64,000 nucleotides of DNA from Pontibacter sp. E15-1. Its GTDB lineage: Bacteria; Bacteroidota; Bacteroidia; Cytophagales; Hymenobacteraceae. Under the pieces are notes generated by a model that saw only the letters and a list, made by a program, of their open reading frames with translations, did no database searches and had not been told where the DNA came from. The translations under genes were made by a program, and so were the position numbers. Positions 27,392-36,670 of this stretch are shown here, piece after piece (positions within the stretch are counted from its first letter, which is position 1; each line of letters opens with the position of its first letter). Location of the stretch: the NCBI RefSeq assembly GCF_022601975.1, contig NZ_JAKVIR010000001.1, positions 248,001-312,000 on the forward strand, in the 5' to 3' direction.

Positions 27392-28585
27392 CTATTGTGA
27401 GGAGGCCTGCCCCAGCGGTATGGCGCGCAGCTCCTCCGAGATGCGCTTGTTCCACCGCTCCTGGGCGGCCTCGTCCAGGCCATGGCGGGTTTCGGTGTCG
27501 TACTGCTCCTGCAGGCGGTTCATCTCCCGGAACGACTCGATGTACTCGTATTGGATGATACTGTTATAATCCTCCAGAGTGAGGCGGCCGGGGTGCAGCT
27601 TTTGCTTGAAGCGCTCTGCCACCAGCCGCACGATATCGAAGTGGCGCTGCTCGTGGTTCAGGCCATAGGCATTGCGCGCCGGCTCTTTCACCCACGAGGA
27701 GCTTTTCAGCACATACACTTTCAGCAGCAGCTCGAGCTGGATCACGCCGTCAATAACCTGGGGGCGGCCCTCGTAGGAGAAGCTCGGGAAAACGGCAGCG
27801 GCAAACTTAGTGGGCTTTGTGGACTGTCCCTTGAAGTCGGCCCAGGCGAGCGGGCGGGCAGGGCTATAGAAAACAGAGTCGTCCCCGGCATCGTGCGTGT
27901 GGTCCCGGAAGGTAACCTGCAGTGCCCGAGCCAGCTTTTCGTTGCTGCCGGCCTCGTGCTCCATCCAGGTGTTCAGGTATACCAGGGCATCCGCCAGCAC
28001 CCGCTGCAGAGTGGGCGCTACCACGTCCTGCTGCGTGGTGGGCCTGTCGTAACGGGCCCCGCCGCGGTAGGCCATCAGCGGCACCACCTGCTCGCCCCGC
28101 TGGTATTCAAAGGCCATGTCCATAGTTATCTGGCCCTCCACCCGTCCGGGGCGGGCTCCGGGTTTTTCGGTAACCTGGCACTCCTTCACCCGGATCACCA
28201 CCGGGCGCAGCGCCTGTTGCCGGGGCGCGCCTTGCTGCAGAAACTGACGGACAGCCTTCAGCCCGCCGCCCGCCAACTCCACGGGAACGGGTTTCCCTGG
28301 CGGGCTGGTGGGCGAGGCAGGCAAAGGGAGCAGATAGGCGAAGGGTTTCCCTGCCCCGCGCTCGTCCACCACATCGGCAATGTAAAATTCCTTCGGAACG
28401 AAAGGGAGCGGCTCGGCTTTCAGGGCGATGGGGGCTGACTGGGCCGCCAGGTGCAAGGGAGCTGACAGCGTTTGGAGCAGAAGCAAAAGCGCGGCGGCGA
28501 CAGCCGCCCGAAGCAGTCGGAGGAGAGTATAAACCGCCTTTCCCGGTGTTGAAAGGCGGTATGGGGTAATGGCGCGGTTTTTCAT
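27392..28585 (-). CDS. DUF922 exported protein, putative zinc protease
   Basis: 397 residues with a long hydrophobic N-terminal segment (residues ~20-48, export signal ending HLAAQ). The C-terminal half carries PLAWADFKG and the HExxH-like NHEQRHFDIVRLVAERF, hallmarks of DUF922, a family predicted to contain secreted zinc-dependent proteases. The middle has an unassigned beta-rich region. Activity in this family is predicted from the motif rather than well established. Monocistronic. Confidence 0.8.
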   Translation of the reverse strand: MKNRAITPYRLSTPGKAVYTLLRLLRAAVAAALLLLLQTLSAPLHLAAQSAPIALKAEPLPFVPKEFYIADVVDERGAGKPFAYLLPLPASPTSPPGKPVPVELAGGGLKAVRQFLQQGAPRQQALRPVVIRVKECQVTEKPGARPGRVEGQITMDMAFEYQRGEQVVPLMAYRGGARYDRPTTQQDVVAPTLQRVLADALVYLNTWMEHEAGSNEKLARALQVTFRDHTHDAGDDSVFYSPARPLAWADFKGQSTKPTKFAAAVFPSFSYEGRPQVIDGVIQLELLLKVYVLKSSSWVKEPARNAYGLNHEQRHFDIVRLVAERFKQKLHPGRLTLEDYNSIIQYEYIESFREMNRLQEQYDTETRHGLDEAAQERWNKRISEELRAIPLGQASSQ

Positions 28586-28672
28586 GAAGTGCTTGAGGTT
28601 GAGGTTTGGGTAGGCCGCCTGAAACTGTTAAATTTGATAGCTGCCCAGCGGAAGCATGCCCTTGCTGCCTTT

Positions 28673-28835
28673 AGAGCATGTTTAAAATTCATCTTTTGGG
28701 CTGCAAATTGTTCCTAAAGGAACCTGACTTCACCTTTTTATCACCCCATAGCGCTGCTATGCGGCTCAAAAAATGCTTCGCCAGAACCCTTCCTGAACAA
28801 TTTTCGCTTCCAAAAACGAAATTTAAACATGCTCT
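28673..28835. repeat. Inverted-repeat element, family B (163 bp, MITE-like)
   Basis: Left end AGAGCATGTTTAAA (28673-28686) and right end TTTAAACATGCTCT (28822-28835) are exact reverse complements, a 14-bp terminal inverted repeat. The inside is non-coding. A degenerate relative lies at 3470-3572, and a single end-like sequence at 40793-40808. A target duplication is not clear from the flanks. Confidence 0.75.
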
Positions 28836-29273
28836 TAGCCTAAACAGCCCGGATCTGCTTTGAGTTCGATGCGCCGCCGTAGCAAGGGCAAACGCAACAT
28901 GCAGGCTTTCCCCGCAAATAAAATCTGTATTTAGCAAGAGAAAAAACAGCATTGGCTGTTAAACATACGCGGCCCCATACCACTGCCCGAAGCGGAATCC
29001 TAATGACGGCCTATGCAGCAAAATTCAGATTAATTGTTCAAGAAACTGTACCCATAGTCCATATATACCTTTGATTATCAACACTTAAAAAATATCATCT
29101 AAACATCTTAAAACTTTATTATTCGAATATAAAAACATTCCACATTCACTCGCAGTAATGCTGTATGATATGTTATTTATACATTATTTCCATACCTTAT
29201 CAAAATCAATAAAATAATAGCTTAATAATCACAATTGATCTTTACACATGCTTCCGGAAGAAGGGATGACCAA
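28836..29273. other. AT-rich leader region of the PAS kinase gene, no gene seen
   Basis: About 440 bases. The part from ~29040 on is strongly AT-rich and presumably carries the promoter. I see no clear small gene or stable hairpin. Confidence 0.45.
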
Positions 29274-31124
29274 ATGAACCAACAAATGACTAAGGAAATG
29301 CTGTCTCCGGAATTCTACCAGACATTGGTGAGGCGTAGCACAACCCTTATATCGGTTGTCGAGGTTTCAGGGGTCTACAAATACATCAGCGATTCAGCCC
29401 ATAAGATTACGGGGTATCACCCAGAAGAGCTGCTTGGCAAAACGATTATGGAGTATGTCCATAGCCAGGACCTGCAGACCATCAAGGCTGCATTTGACAA
29501 GCTCAGGACAACACATGACGTAGAGGTGCCCCTGTTCCGGTTCAGGACCAAGGACAGCGGCTGGCGGTGGATGGAGGCAACGCTCTCGAACCTGACCGAT
29601 GACCCGCAGGTGAACGGTTACGTGATCGAGGCCCGTGACATGACCGGGGACAAAAAAGCCCAGCACACGCTCGAAAGAGGGCAGAACTTCTACAACTCGA
29701 TCCTGCAGAAGCACCCGGACGCCGTTTTCACCCTGACGCCCGACGGCATTTTCGAGCACGTGAACGACCATATCTGCCAGATCCTGTCGTACAGCAAGGC
29801 CGAGATTATCGGGGACCACTTCACCAAGTTCATCGCGACGTCTTTCTTCTTTGAGGCCAACAAGGCGATCAGCAGGGCCCATAACTGCGAGCAGACCTCG
29901 CTGGAAGGGAAAGTGGTGAACAAGTATGGCAAGGTCCGGACGCTCAACTTCGACCTCATACCGGTATGCACTGACCATACGCTTACGAGCATTCTGGTGA
30001 TCGCCAAAGACATCTCCGCCGAGAAGATCGCGCTGAAGGAGCTGGAAAAGCTGTCGCTCATTGCCAGCAAGGCCGTGAGCTGCGTGGTCATAACAGATGC
30101 TGCAGGAAGAATGGAGTGGGTAAACGGCGAGTTTACGCGCGTGACGGGGTATAGCATGCTGGAGGCGCTGGGCAAAAAGCCCGGGGAGCTGTTGCAGGGC
30201 CCCGAAACCGACCAGAACGCCATCCAGGAGATGAAAAAGATCTTCTACCACCACGAGCCTATTTCGCTGGAGATTCTGAACTACCGCAAAAACGGCGAGA
30301 AGTTCTGGTTCCATATGGACATTTCCCCCATTTTCAACGACGAGGGCCAGGTATCACAGTATTTTGCCATCCAGTATGACGTGTCGGAGCGGAAGGAGGC
30401 GGAGAAGAAAATGCTCCTGCTCTCTGAGGATCTGATGCGGCACAACCGCGAATTGCAGCAGTTCAACTACATCGTCTCGCACAACCTGCGGGCACCCGTC
30501 GCCAACATCGTGGGCCTGGTGTCGTTGCTCGAGCACATGGACGAGAAGAACGCGAACTTCGTGAAAGTACTCACCAAGCTCCGCCAGACCTCCCATGGCC
30601 TCGACATGGTGATCCGGGACCTGGACGAGATTCTTTCGCTGCGCGACAGCAACAACAGCGGCCTGAGCGAGGTGGTATGCCTGAACAACATATGCGGTGA
30701 GGTGGTGCACAGCCTGCAGGACCGGATTGAGGCCACCGGGGCCGAGATTTACGAGAACATCCCCGCAGACGTGTGCATTCACGGGAACAGGGCATACGTG
30801 TACAGCATTTTCCATAACCTGCTTTCGAACTCGATCAAATACCGCGACCTGGAGCGCCAGCTCCGGATAAGCATTTCCTACAAAACCGAGGGAGATCAGC
30901 ACGTCATCATCTTCCGTGACAATGGGATGGGTATGGACCTGCAGCGCTTTGGCAACAGCCTCTTTAAGCTGTATGGCAAGTTTGATAAAAAGACAGAAGG
31001 CCGCGGCATTGGCCTGTATATGGTAAAGGCACAGATCGAGACGCTAGGTGGCAGCATCAATGTGGAAAGCACACCTGGCGAAGGCACGACATTTTACCTG
31101 CGCTTCAACAAAGAGCTCTTTTAA
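29274..31124 (+). CDS. Cytosolic PAS-domain sensor histidine kinase
   Basis: 616 residues from ATG at 29274 (a TTG 13 codons upstream is also in frame). Three PAS domains occupy roughly residues 8-130, 135-250 and 255-385, with PAC-like ends (YVIEARDMTGD, ILVIAKDISAE, FAIQYDVSERK). The HisKA phosphorylation motif is IVSHNLRAPVANIVGL. The ATPase domain has N-box NLLSNSIKYRD, G1 DNGMGMD and G2 EGRGIGLYMVK. No membrane helix or signal peptide, so it senses a cytosolic cue. No response regulator gene is adjacent, making it an orphan kinase. Confidence 0.93.
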   Translation: MNQQMTKEMLSPEFYQTLVRRSTTLISVVEVSGVYKYISDSAHKITGYHPEELLGKTIMEYVHSQDLQTIKAAFDKLRTTHDVEVPLFRFRTKDSGWRWMEATLSNLTDDPQVNGYVIEARDMTGDKKAQHTLERGQNFYNSILQKHPDAVFTLTPDGIFEHVNDHICQILSYSKAEIIGDHFTKFIATSFFFEANKAISRAHNCEQTSLEGKVVNKYGKVRTLNFDLIPVCTDHTLTSILVIAKDISAEKIALKELEKLSLIASKAVSCVVITDAAGRMEWVNGEFTRVTGYSMLEALGKKPGELLQGPETDQNAIQEMKKIFYHHEPISLEILNYRKNGEKFWFHMDISPIFNDEGQVSQYFAIQYDVSERKEAEKKMLLLSEDLMRHNRELQQFNYIVSHNLRAPVANIVGLVSLLEHMDEKNANFVKVLTKLRQTSHGLDMVIRDLDEILSLRDSNNSGLSEVVCLNNICGEVVHSLQDRIEATGAEIYENIPADVCIHGNRAYVYSIFHNLLSNSIKYRDLERQLRISISYKTEGDQHVIIFRDNGMGMDLQRFGNSLFKLYGKFDKKTEGRGIGLYMVKAQIETLGGSINVESTPGEGTTFYLRFNKELF

Positions 31125-31332
31125 CGCCGCTTTTATACAAGAGAAACAGGTATGGATACGGTAAAGCCCGCTACCTCAGCAGCAATGCACGGCAAGCGAG
31201 TTTGAAGTCGGCCCCCTCATAGGATTCCCAAGCGATTCTGTGGTGGGGCCGGTTTCGGCTTTCAGGTCGGTTGCCCCTGACGGAATCTTCTGCATAAGTT
31301 GGCTGTTACGCTTCAAGATCCAATCTTTACAC

Positions 31333-31647
31333 ATGAGCATCGGGCATAAGTTTAATGTTAAACAGCCTCAAGCTAACGCGGGTGGCCAGTACACGTGCGG
31401 CACCTGCGGCAACCCCCTTTTTAGCGCTGACAAACAGTTCGAGGCAGGGTGCGGTTTCCCTAGCTTCTGGGCTCATATCGAAGCCAATGTGCGGCAACAG
31501 GAGCTCGACAGCTATGGCAGAACCAGAACCCAACTGGTGTGTAGCCGGTGCGGGACGCACCTGGGTCACCTCTTCCCCCATGCGCTCACTCCCTCTAAAT
31601 TGCGCTACTGCATCAGCGCCCAGGCCATCTCCAAAGAAGGGAAATAA
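31333..31647 (+). CDS. Peptide methionine-(R)-S-oxide reductase MsrB-like, short form
   Basis: 104 residues from ATG at 31333. It keeps the zinc site CxxC pairs (CGTCGNPLF and CSRCGTHLGHLF), the substrate loop AGCGFPSFW, and the catalytic cysteine in RYCISAQAI. MsrB usually has ~140 residues; this version lacks the N-terminal helix region. It would repair R-sulfoxides of methionine in oxidised proteins using thioredoxin. The family asparagine after the catalytic cysteine (RYCIN) is serine here. Confidence 0.85.
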   Translation: MSIGHKFNVKQPQANAGGQYTCGTCGNPLFSADKQFEAGCGFPSFWAHIEANVRQQELDSYGRTRTQLVCSRCGTHLGHLFPHALTPSKLRYCISAQAISKEGK

Positions 31648-31679
31648 CAGATGCGCCTGGCGGGGGTATAAACCTGCCG

Positions 31680-32141
31680 CTACCACAAACCGGAAAAGCT
31701 ATACCTAGCGTTGCTCCAAAACGCGTCGAGGGCAATGATGCGAGGCTTAAAAAACGTGATCAGCTGTGGCCAGTCGTCCTGGTTGAATATATTGACAGGG
31801 CCTGTCTCCTTATATATCCGGGTGACAGTTTTTCCGTTCTCGTCGGTGGTGTGCAACACCCACTCCCACTCCTCACCCAGATACTCGTGCAGCACACGTT
31901 TCAGCTCCCTGAACTGGTCGAAGTAAAGCTCCTGCAGTTCTGTGTCGGGGTGCGTGAGCTCGATGGCAATGGAGGCTGTGCGGGTATCGGCTTGCATCCG
32001 GAAATAGACGTGCTTCTGGCCTGTTTTGTAGTTCAGCCAGTTTACCTTTTCGCCATCCGCCGACGGGTGCGGGGCGATATACTGCCCCAGCGCGGTCCAG
32101 AAAGCCTGCCGGAGCTGTGCCGCTTGCTCTTTCTTATACAT
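31680..32141 (-). CDS. DUF4268 protein
   Basis: 153 residues, typical of DUF4268: RQAFWTALGQYI near the start, NWLNYKTGQKHVYFRM, and the conserved end DWPQLITFFKPRIIALDAFW. The domain is common in Bacteroidetes, alone or at the end of nuclease-like proteins, and has no established biochemical role. Cytosolic, monocistronic, convergent with the msrB gene at a 32-base gap. Confidence 0.85.
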   Translation of the reverse strand: MYKKEQAAQLRQAFWTALGQYIAPHPSADGEKVNWLNYKTGQKHVYFRMQADTRTASIAIELTHPDTELQELYFDQFRELKRVLHEYLGEEWEWVLHTTDENGKTVTRIYKETGPVNIFNQDDWPQLITFFKPRIIALDAFWSNARYSFSGLW

Positions 32142-32354
32142 CCGGGCAAGATAAATAATTTGCCTCTAAAAAACACAGCTGCGTATCCTCCCGCACCATG
32201 GCAAACGCACACGCCATAAACTCGCAAAAGGTCGGGGTAACGGCAACCGGCGCAACCGCTTGTAACCAATAAACTTGCGCAAACGTTGGATGAAGGCTAC
32301 TTAATGGCACTGCTCGCTACAAAGGCAGCAGCATTAAAGCTCTAACCAACTGAC

Positions 32355-33818
32355 ATGAAAAAATTCACCATCACGGGCTACGCAGCCGCCATATTGTTTA
32401 TGTTTAACTCCTGCGCCACCAACCCCGTCACGGGCAAAAAAGACCTGGTACTGATGTCGGAGGAGCAGGAGATTGCGCTGGGGGCGCAGTCGGACCCGGC
32501 GGTGCTGGCCCAGTTCGGTTTATACCAGGACGAGAAGCTCCAAAGCTTTATCCAGCAGAAAGGCCAGGCCATGGCGGCCGTCTCACATCGCCCTAACCTC
32601 GAGTATCAGTTCCGCGTCGTGGACTCCCCAGTGATCAACGCCTTCGCGGTGCCGGGCGGCTACGTCTATTTCACGCGTGGCATTATGGCGCACTTCAACA
32701 ACGAGGCGCAGTTTGCCGGTGTGCTGGGGCACGAGATCGGGCACATCACGGCGCGTCACTCGGTCCAGCAGCAGAGCAAGTCCACGCTGGCGCAGGTGGG
32801 GCTGATTGCCGGTATGGTCATCTCGCCGGAGCTGGCGCAACTCGGCGACGCTGCCTCGCAGGGGCTGGGCCTGCTGTTCCTCAAGTTTGGCCGCGACGAT
32901 GAGCGCGAGTCTGACCAACTGGGGGTAGAGTACTCCTCGAAGATTGGGTATGATGCCGATGAGATGGCTGACTTCTTCCTGACACTGCAGCGGCAGCAGG
33001 AGGGCAACGGACAGGCTATCCCTGGGTTCCTGTCGACACACCCAAACCCCGCTGACCGGTATACAACCGTGAACAAGCTGGCCGCCGAGTGGCAGAAAAA
33101 GCTCAACCTGACCAAACCGGAGGTAAACCGCAACAGTTACCTGCGCATGATAGACGGCATTGTGTATGGCGAGGACCCGAAGCAGGGTTTTGTGGAGAAC
33201 AGCACGTTCTATCACCCGGAGCTCAAGTTCCAGTTCCCGATCCCGAACGGTTGGGGCCACCAGAACTCCCCGCAGCAGTTTCAGATGGCCCCGAAGGACG
33301 GCAAAGCCATGATGTCGCTGACCCTGGCCTCGGGCGAAACTCTGGAGGCCGCCGCCCAAAAGCAGCTGCAAGGGTATGGCCTGCAGGCCACGGAGTCGAA
33401 GAAACTGACCGTAAACGGACTCCCCGCGCTCGCGATCATTGCCACACCGCAACCGCAACAACAGCAGCAGCAGCAGCAGCAGCAACAGCAGGATGTGAAG
33501 GTGCTGCTCTACCTGATCCAGTACGGAGGCAACATTTACAACCTGCTGGGGGTATCAAGCTCCGCCAACTTCAGCACTTATTTCCCGGCGTTTACCGGCA
33601 CCATGGAGTCCTTCAAAGCCCTCAGCGACCCCGACAAGCTGAATCGTAAGCCGGAGCGGGTGCGCATCAAAACGGTGCCGCGCACGGCGACCCTGGCGCA
33701 GGTTTTGGGCACTTACAACGTGAAAGACACCCGGATGGAGGAGCTGGCCATACTGAACGGCATGCAGCTTACCGACCAGGTAGAAAAAGGAACACTGATC
33801 AAAGTCATCGAAAAGTAA
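32355..33818 (+). CDS. M48 metalloprotease lipoprotein with polyglutamine run
   Basis: 487 residues with a lipoprotein signal (MFNSCATNPVTGKKDLVLMS). Zinc motif GHEIGHITARHS and downstream ERESDQLGVEY with the third ligand are typical of BepA/YfgC-like M48 proteases. Twelve consecutive glutamines (33456-33491, CAG/CAA codons) interrupt a hydrophobic beta region. The C-terminus resembles a LysM-like or Hlp module (LAQVLGTYNVKDTRMEELA). It probably degrades misassembled outer membrane proteins in the periplasm. The gene ends at a strong terminator. Confidence 0.9.
   Translation: MKKFTITGYAAAILFMFNSCATNPVTGKKDLVLMSEEQEIALGAQSDPAVLAQFGLYQDEKLQSFIQQKGQAMAAVSHRPNLEYQFRVVDSPVINAFAVPGGYVYFTRGIMAHFNNEAQFAGVLGHEIGHITARHSVQQQSKSTLAQVGLIAGMVISPELAQLGDAASQGLGLLFLKFGRDDERESDQLGVEYSSKIGYDADEMADFFLTLQRQQEGNGQAIPGFLSTHPNPADRYTTVNKLAAEWQKKLNLTKPEVNRNSYLRMIDGIVYGEDPKQGFVENSTFYHPELKFQFPIPNGWGHQNSPQQFQMAPKDGKAMMSLTLASGETLEAAAQKQLQGYGLQATESKKLTVNGLPALAIIATPQPQQQQQQQQQQQQDVKVLLYLIQYGGNIYNLLGVSSSANFSTYFPAFTGTMESFKALSDPDKLNRKPERVRIKTVPRTATLAQVLGTYNVKDTRMEELAILNGMQLTDQVEKGTLIKVIEK
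33456..33491 (+). repeat. CAG/CAA trinucleotide repeat (12 glutamine codons)
   Basis: Two CAA, seven CAG, one CAA and two CAG codons in frame inside the M48 gene. In-frame length change would alter only the glutamine count. Confidence 0.9.
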
Positions 33819-33846
33819 CAGCGCCATACCCTGGCCTGTATTTCTT

Positions 33847-33882
33847 ACAAAGGCGCTATCGCAAATGCGACAGCGCCTTTGT
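33847..33882. terminator. Hairpin terminator after the M48 protease gene
   Basis: 11-bp stem ACAAAGGCGCT / AGCGCCTTTGT followed by TGTTTAT. A nested TCGCA / TGCGA extends the stem across the 14-base interior. Confidence 0.78.
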
Positions 33883-34521
33883 TGTTTATATACTGTGCGC
33901 GTCATGGACTCACCGCAGCTTCAGGTGCATTGAGGGTGGGATACCCGTAAAGCGGTCTATTACATCGCTCTGCTTTCTCATACTTAACAACCGCTAACCT
34001 AATTCTTGCTGGATGTATATTTATAAATTATATACTATTCTATCTATATGTATTTATGGTCCCTCACGTTCCCATCTACCTAACTAGAGCATGCCTTCAT
34101 TTTGAAAATGCCAGCTGGAGATGGCTGTGACATGAATAAAATATTATATGTCAATGACTTTGCACCTGCCAGAAGAGCGAAGTTATGCCGCTAAGGTGTA
34201 GTTTTTTTAAGATTTTTTTTCTCTGAAAAATATTTTTTCTTGCTCGTAGTCTTCATTCAGACCACATACACCCTATATTATTCTACATTCACTAAGTATA
34301 TATAGCTTTTGATAAAATATTTACCTGAATCCCCTCCATCTACAAACAATTCTTTATAAGATTTTATTTTATACCACCAAATCTGATCGCGAGTAGGCGC
34401 CGTAAGTAAGCACACAATCACCCAAAGCTATTATACCTCCTAGTTTACCTTAGTTATATCCCTTTCTCTGGTAAGCGCTGCATCACTTTATTTTTATATT
34501 TTAAATTTTTAATGTTATTCT
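33883..34521. other. Long AT-rich intergenic region before the DUF4331 gene
   Basis: About 640 bases with no credible gene. There are runs of T near 34202-34220. A spaced inverted repeat TGACAT (34128-34133) / ATGTCA (34148-34153) could be a regulator site. The sequence TAGAGCATG at 34086 matches the end of repeat family B but has no partner. The promoter of the downstream cassette must lie here. Confidence 0.45.
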
Positions 34522-36606
34522 ATGAAAAACTTTACAAAAGTTAGTCCAAAGATGTGGCTGACATTATGTGCCGTGGTCGGGCTGGGGGCTTTCGCCTCCC
34601 AGACGAACTACCTGGAATCCTCAAGTCATAGGGAGGCCCCTATGATCGCCAACGACCCGCAGGCGGATAACACCGACCTGTATGCCTTCCGGAATCCGAC
34701 GGACCCAAGCAGGCTCGTGATCATCGCGAACTACATTCCGTTTCAGTTGCCACAGGGAGGTCCTAACTACTATTTCTTCGGAGATGACGTAGCGTATGAC
34801 ATCCACATCAAGAACAACGCCACCACAAAGGGCGATGACATCATGTACCGGTTCAAGTTCAAGACGATGAACGAGGACCCAACCACCTTCTTCTATGCGC
34901 GGTTGGGCAAGCAGAACCTGAAGCAGACGTATACCCTGAGCAAGAGTACAGACGGCGGAAACACCTTCACTACAGTGATTGCCGAAGGCACCGTGCCTCC
35001 ATACTATGCCGGTCCCCGCACTATCAACGAGAAAGTGGGTCTGAACTCTAACTACCACCAGGAGTCGCTGATCGAAGGCATCGAGCGCGCTTCTTCCGGC
35101 GAAAAGGTTTTCGTAGGTCCGGTAGACGATCCTTTCTTCATCGACATCGGCGCGTTTGCTGACCTGGGCAACCTGCGGCCAGACAAAGCCGTGGACGGCC
35201 TTCGCTGCCACAATGTGCACACACTAGCTCTTAACATCCCGATTTCTGTGTTGCAGAAAGACGGCAAGCACCCGGATCAGGCTAAGAGCATCCTCGACTC
35301 TGACTTCGTGTTAGGCGTTTGGGCATCTGCCAGCCGTCCGAAAATCACTGTGCGTGAGCCGAATGGCAAGATGAGGCACCAGGGACCGATGGTTCAGGTG
35401 TCGCGTTTGGGTATGCCGCTCACCAACGAGGTGATTATTCCGATTGGCCGCAAGGATGAGTGGAACTCTGCCAACCCATACAAGGACGACACGAAATACG
35501 AGAAGTACTTCACCAACCCTGAGCTGGCGCTTTACATTGACAACACTGCCTTCGGAGACGCCGTGCCGCAACTGGGTCAGTTACCGCTCCAGACAAAATC
35601 GCTGGGCGTGTATGACTTCCGCAACGGACAGGATGGTTTGTTCCCGCTGCTGAACAACCCGGCTGTGAAGGGCACTGCCCTGGACCCTGCGCTGTTTGGC
35701 AACTACCTGCTCCGCAAGGCCGCGCCGCGCTCCGTGGATTTACTGCCTATCTTCATGACAGGTGTGCCGAACCTGGCCCCTTACCAGTTGGCCACAGGTA
35801 AAAACGGTAACCCGCTCGCCAAAGGAAAGCCTTTTGTAAACAACTTCCTGCCAGTGTTTGGCGACATGCTGCGTATCAACGTTTCTACGCCGGTTACGCC
35901 ACGCGACTCCCCGGACTTCAGCAGACTGGGCCTGGTGCAGGCAGCAGTGCTGGGTCTTACAGATCCACGGTTTAACGCCAACGCTGACTTCCAGAACATT
36001 CCGAACATGGACGGCTTCCCGAACGGCCGACGCCTGGAGGATGACGTAGTGGATATTTCGACCATGGCCGTGAGTGGCGTGGTGCTGGCCGCTATCGGAC
36101 TGTGGTATGACGACTATACTCCGGGTGACCCGAACCCTGTTACTCCTGACCTGCTGAAAGTGCTGACATCGGCTAACGACGGTATCAACGCCAACGACAC
36201 CGAGTTCCTGAAAGGCTTCCCGTTTGTGGCCCAGCCATGGACCGGCCTGCAGGGCAACGACTGCGACTGTGGCGACAAAGGCATGATGGAGGCGCAGAGC
36301 ATCCAGGGTATGAACCTGGGTCTGGCACCTGCTGGCATCGTGATGGAGGAGATCAAGACCTACCCGAACCCAGCCTCAGAAAGCACCACGATCCGCTACA
36401 ACCTCGTGAACGAGACAGCGGTGTCGATGAAAGTGTTTGACACTGCCGGACGTGTAGTGGCTACGCCGCTGCGCAACAAGCAGTTGAAAGCTGGAGTACA
36501 CGAAGTGACCCTCGATGTGAGCAAGCTCGGTAACGGCATTTACTACGCCACCATGCAAAACCGCGAAGGAAAGTCACAAACCGTTAAGATTGTAGTATCT
36601 AAATAA
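34522..36606 (+). CDS. DUF4331 secreted protein with type IX secretion sorting domain
   Basis: 694 residues. N-terminal signal peptide (WLTLCAVVGLGAFASQ). The DUF4331 start SSHREAPMIANDPQADNTDL is clear and the domain extends to ~residue 600 with DLYAFRNPTDPSRLVIIANY. The last ~80 residues are a T9SS type A sorting domain: TYPNPASESTTIRYNL, a central KVFDTAGRVV, and GNGIYYATMQN...KIVVSK. The protein is thus exported and attached at, or released from, the cell surface. A C-C pair (DCDCG) precedes the sorting domain. DUF4331 has no defined activity. It is followed after a terminator hairpin by a TPR gene. Confidence 0.9.
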   Translation: MKNFTKVSPKMWLTLCAVVGLGAFASQTNYLESSSHREAPMIANDPQADNTDLYAFRNPTDPSRLVIIANYIPFQLPQGGPNYYFFGDDVAYDIHIKNNATTKGDDIMYRFKFKTMNEDPTTFFYARLGKQNLKQTYTLSKSTDGGNTFTTVIAEGTVPPYYAGPRTINEKVGLNSNYHQESLIEGIERASSGEKVFVGPVDDPFFIDIGAFADLGNLRPDKAVDGLRCHNVHTLALNIPISVLQKDGKHPDQAKSILDSDFVLGVWASASRPKITVREPNGKMRHQGPMVQVSRLGMPLTNEVIIPIGRKDEWNSANPYKDDTKYEKYFTNPELALYIDNTAFGDAVPQLGQLPLQTKSLGVYDFRNGQDGLFPLLNNPAVKGTALDPALFGNYLLRKAAPRSVDLLPIFMTGVPNLAPYQLATGKNGNPLAKGKPFVNNFLPVFGDMLRINVSTPVTPRDSPDFSRLGLVQAAVLGLTDPRFNANADFQNIPNMDGFPNGRRLEDDVVDISTMAVSGVVLAAIGLWYDDYTPGDPNPVTPDLLKVLTSANDGINANDTEFLKGFPFVAQPWTGLQGNDCDCGDKGMMEAQSIQGMNLGLAPAGIVMEEIKTYPNPASESTTIRYNLVNETAVSMKVFDTAGRVVATPLRNKQLKAGVHEVTLDVSKLGNGIYYATMQNREGKSQTVKIVVSK

Positions 36607-36611
36607 AAATA

Positions 36612-36644
36612 AAATGCAGGCCAGTGAACAGCTGGCCTGCATTT
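36612..36644 (+). terminator. Strong hairpin between the DUF4331 and TPR genes
   Basis: 13-bp stem AAATGCAGGCCAG / CTGGCCTGCATTT with a 7-base loop, six bases after the DUF4331 stop and 27 before the TPR ATG. It probably lowers expression of the downstream genes relative to the surface protein rather than separating them fully. Confidence 0.75.
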
Positions 36645-36670
36645 ATTATCCTGCCTTAAACCATGTTTAT

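Noticed and set aside
28678-28863. 61-codon open frame inside repeat family B
   Set aside because: It simply reads through the MITE-like element and its terminal repeats; no independent coding evidence.
31209-31251. CGGCCCC / GGGGCCG inverted repeat before msrB
   Set aside because: 7-bp stem with a 29-base loop and no T-run; too weak to call a terminator.
34128-34153. TGACAT...ATGTCA inverted repeat as a regulator site
   Set aside because: Only six-base arms in an AT-rich region far (~370 bases) from the next start; noted in the intergenic entry but not called an operator.
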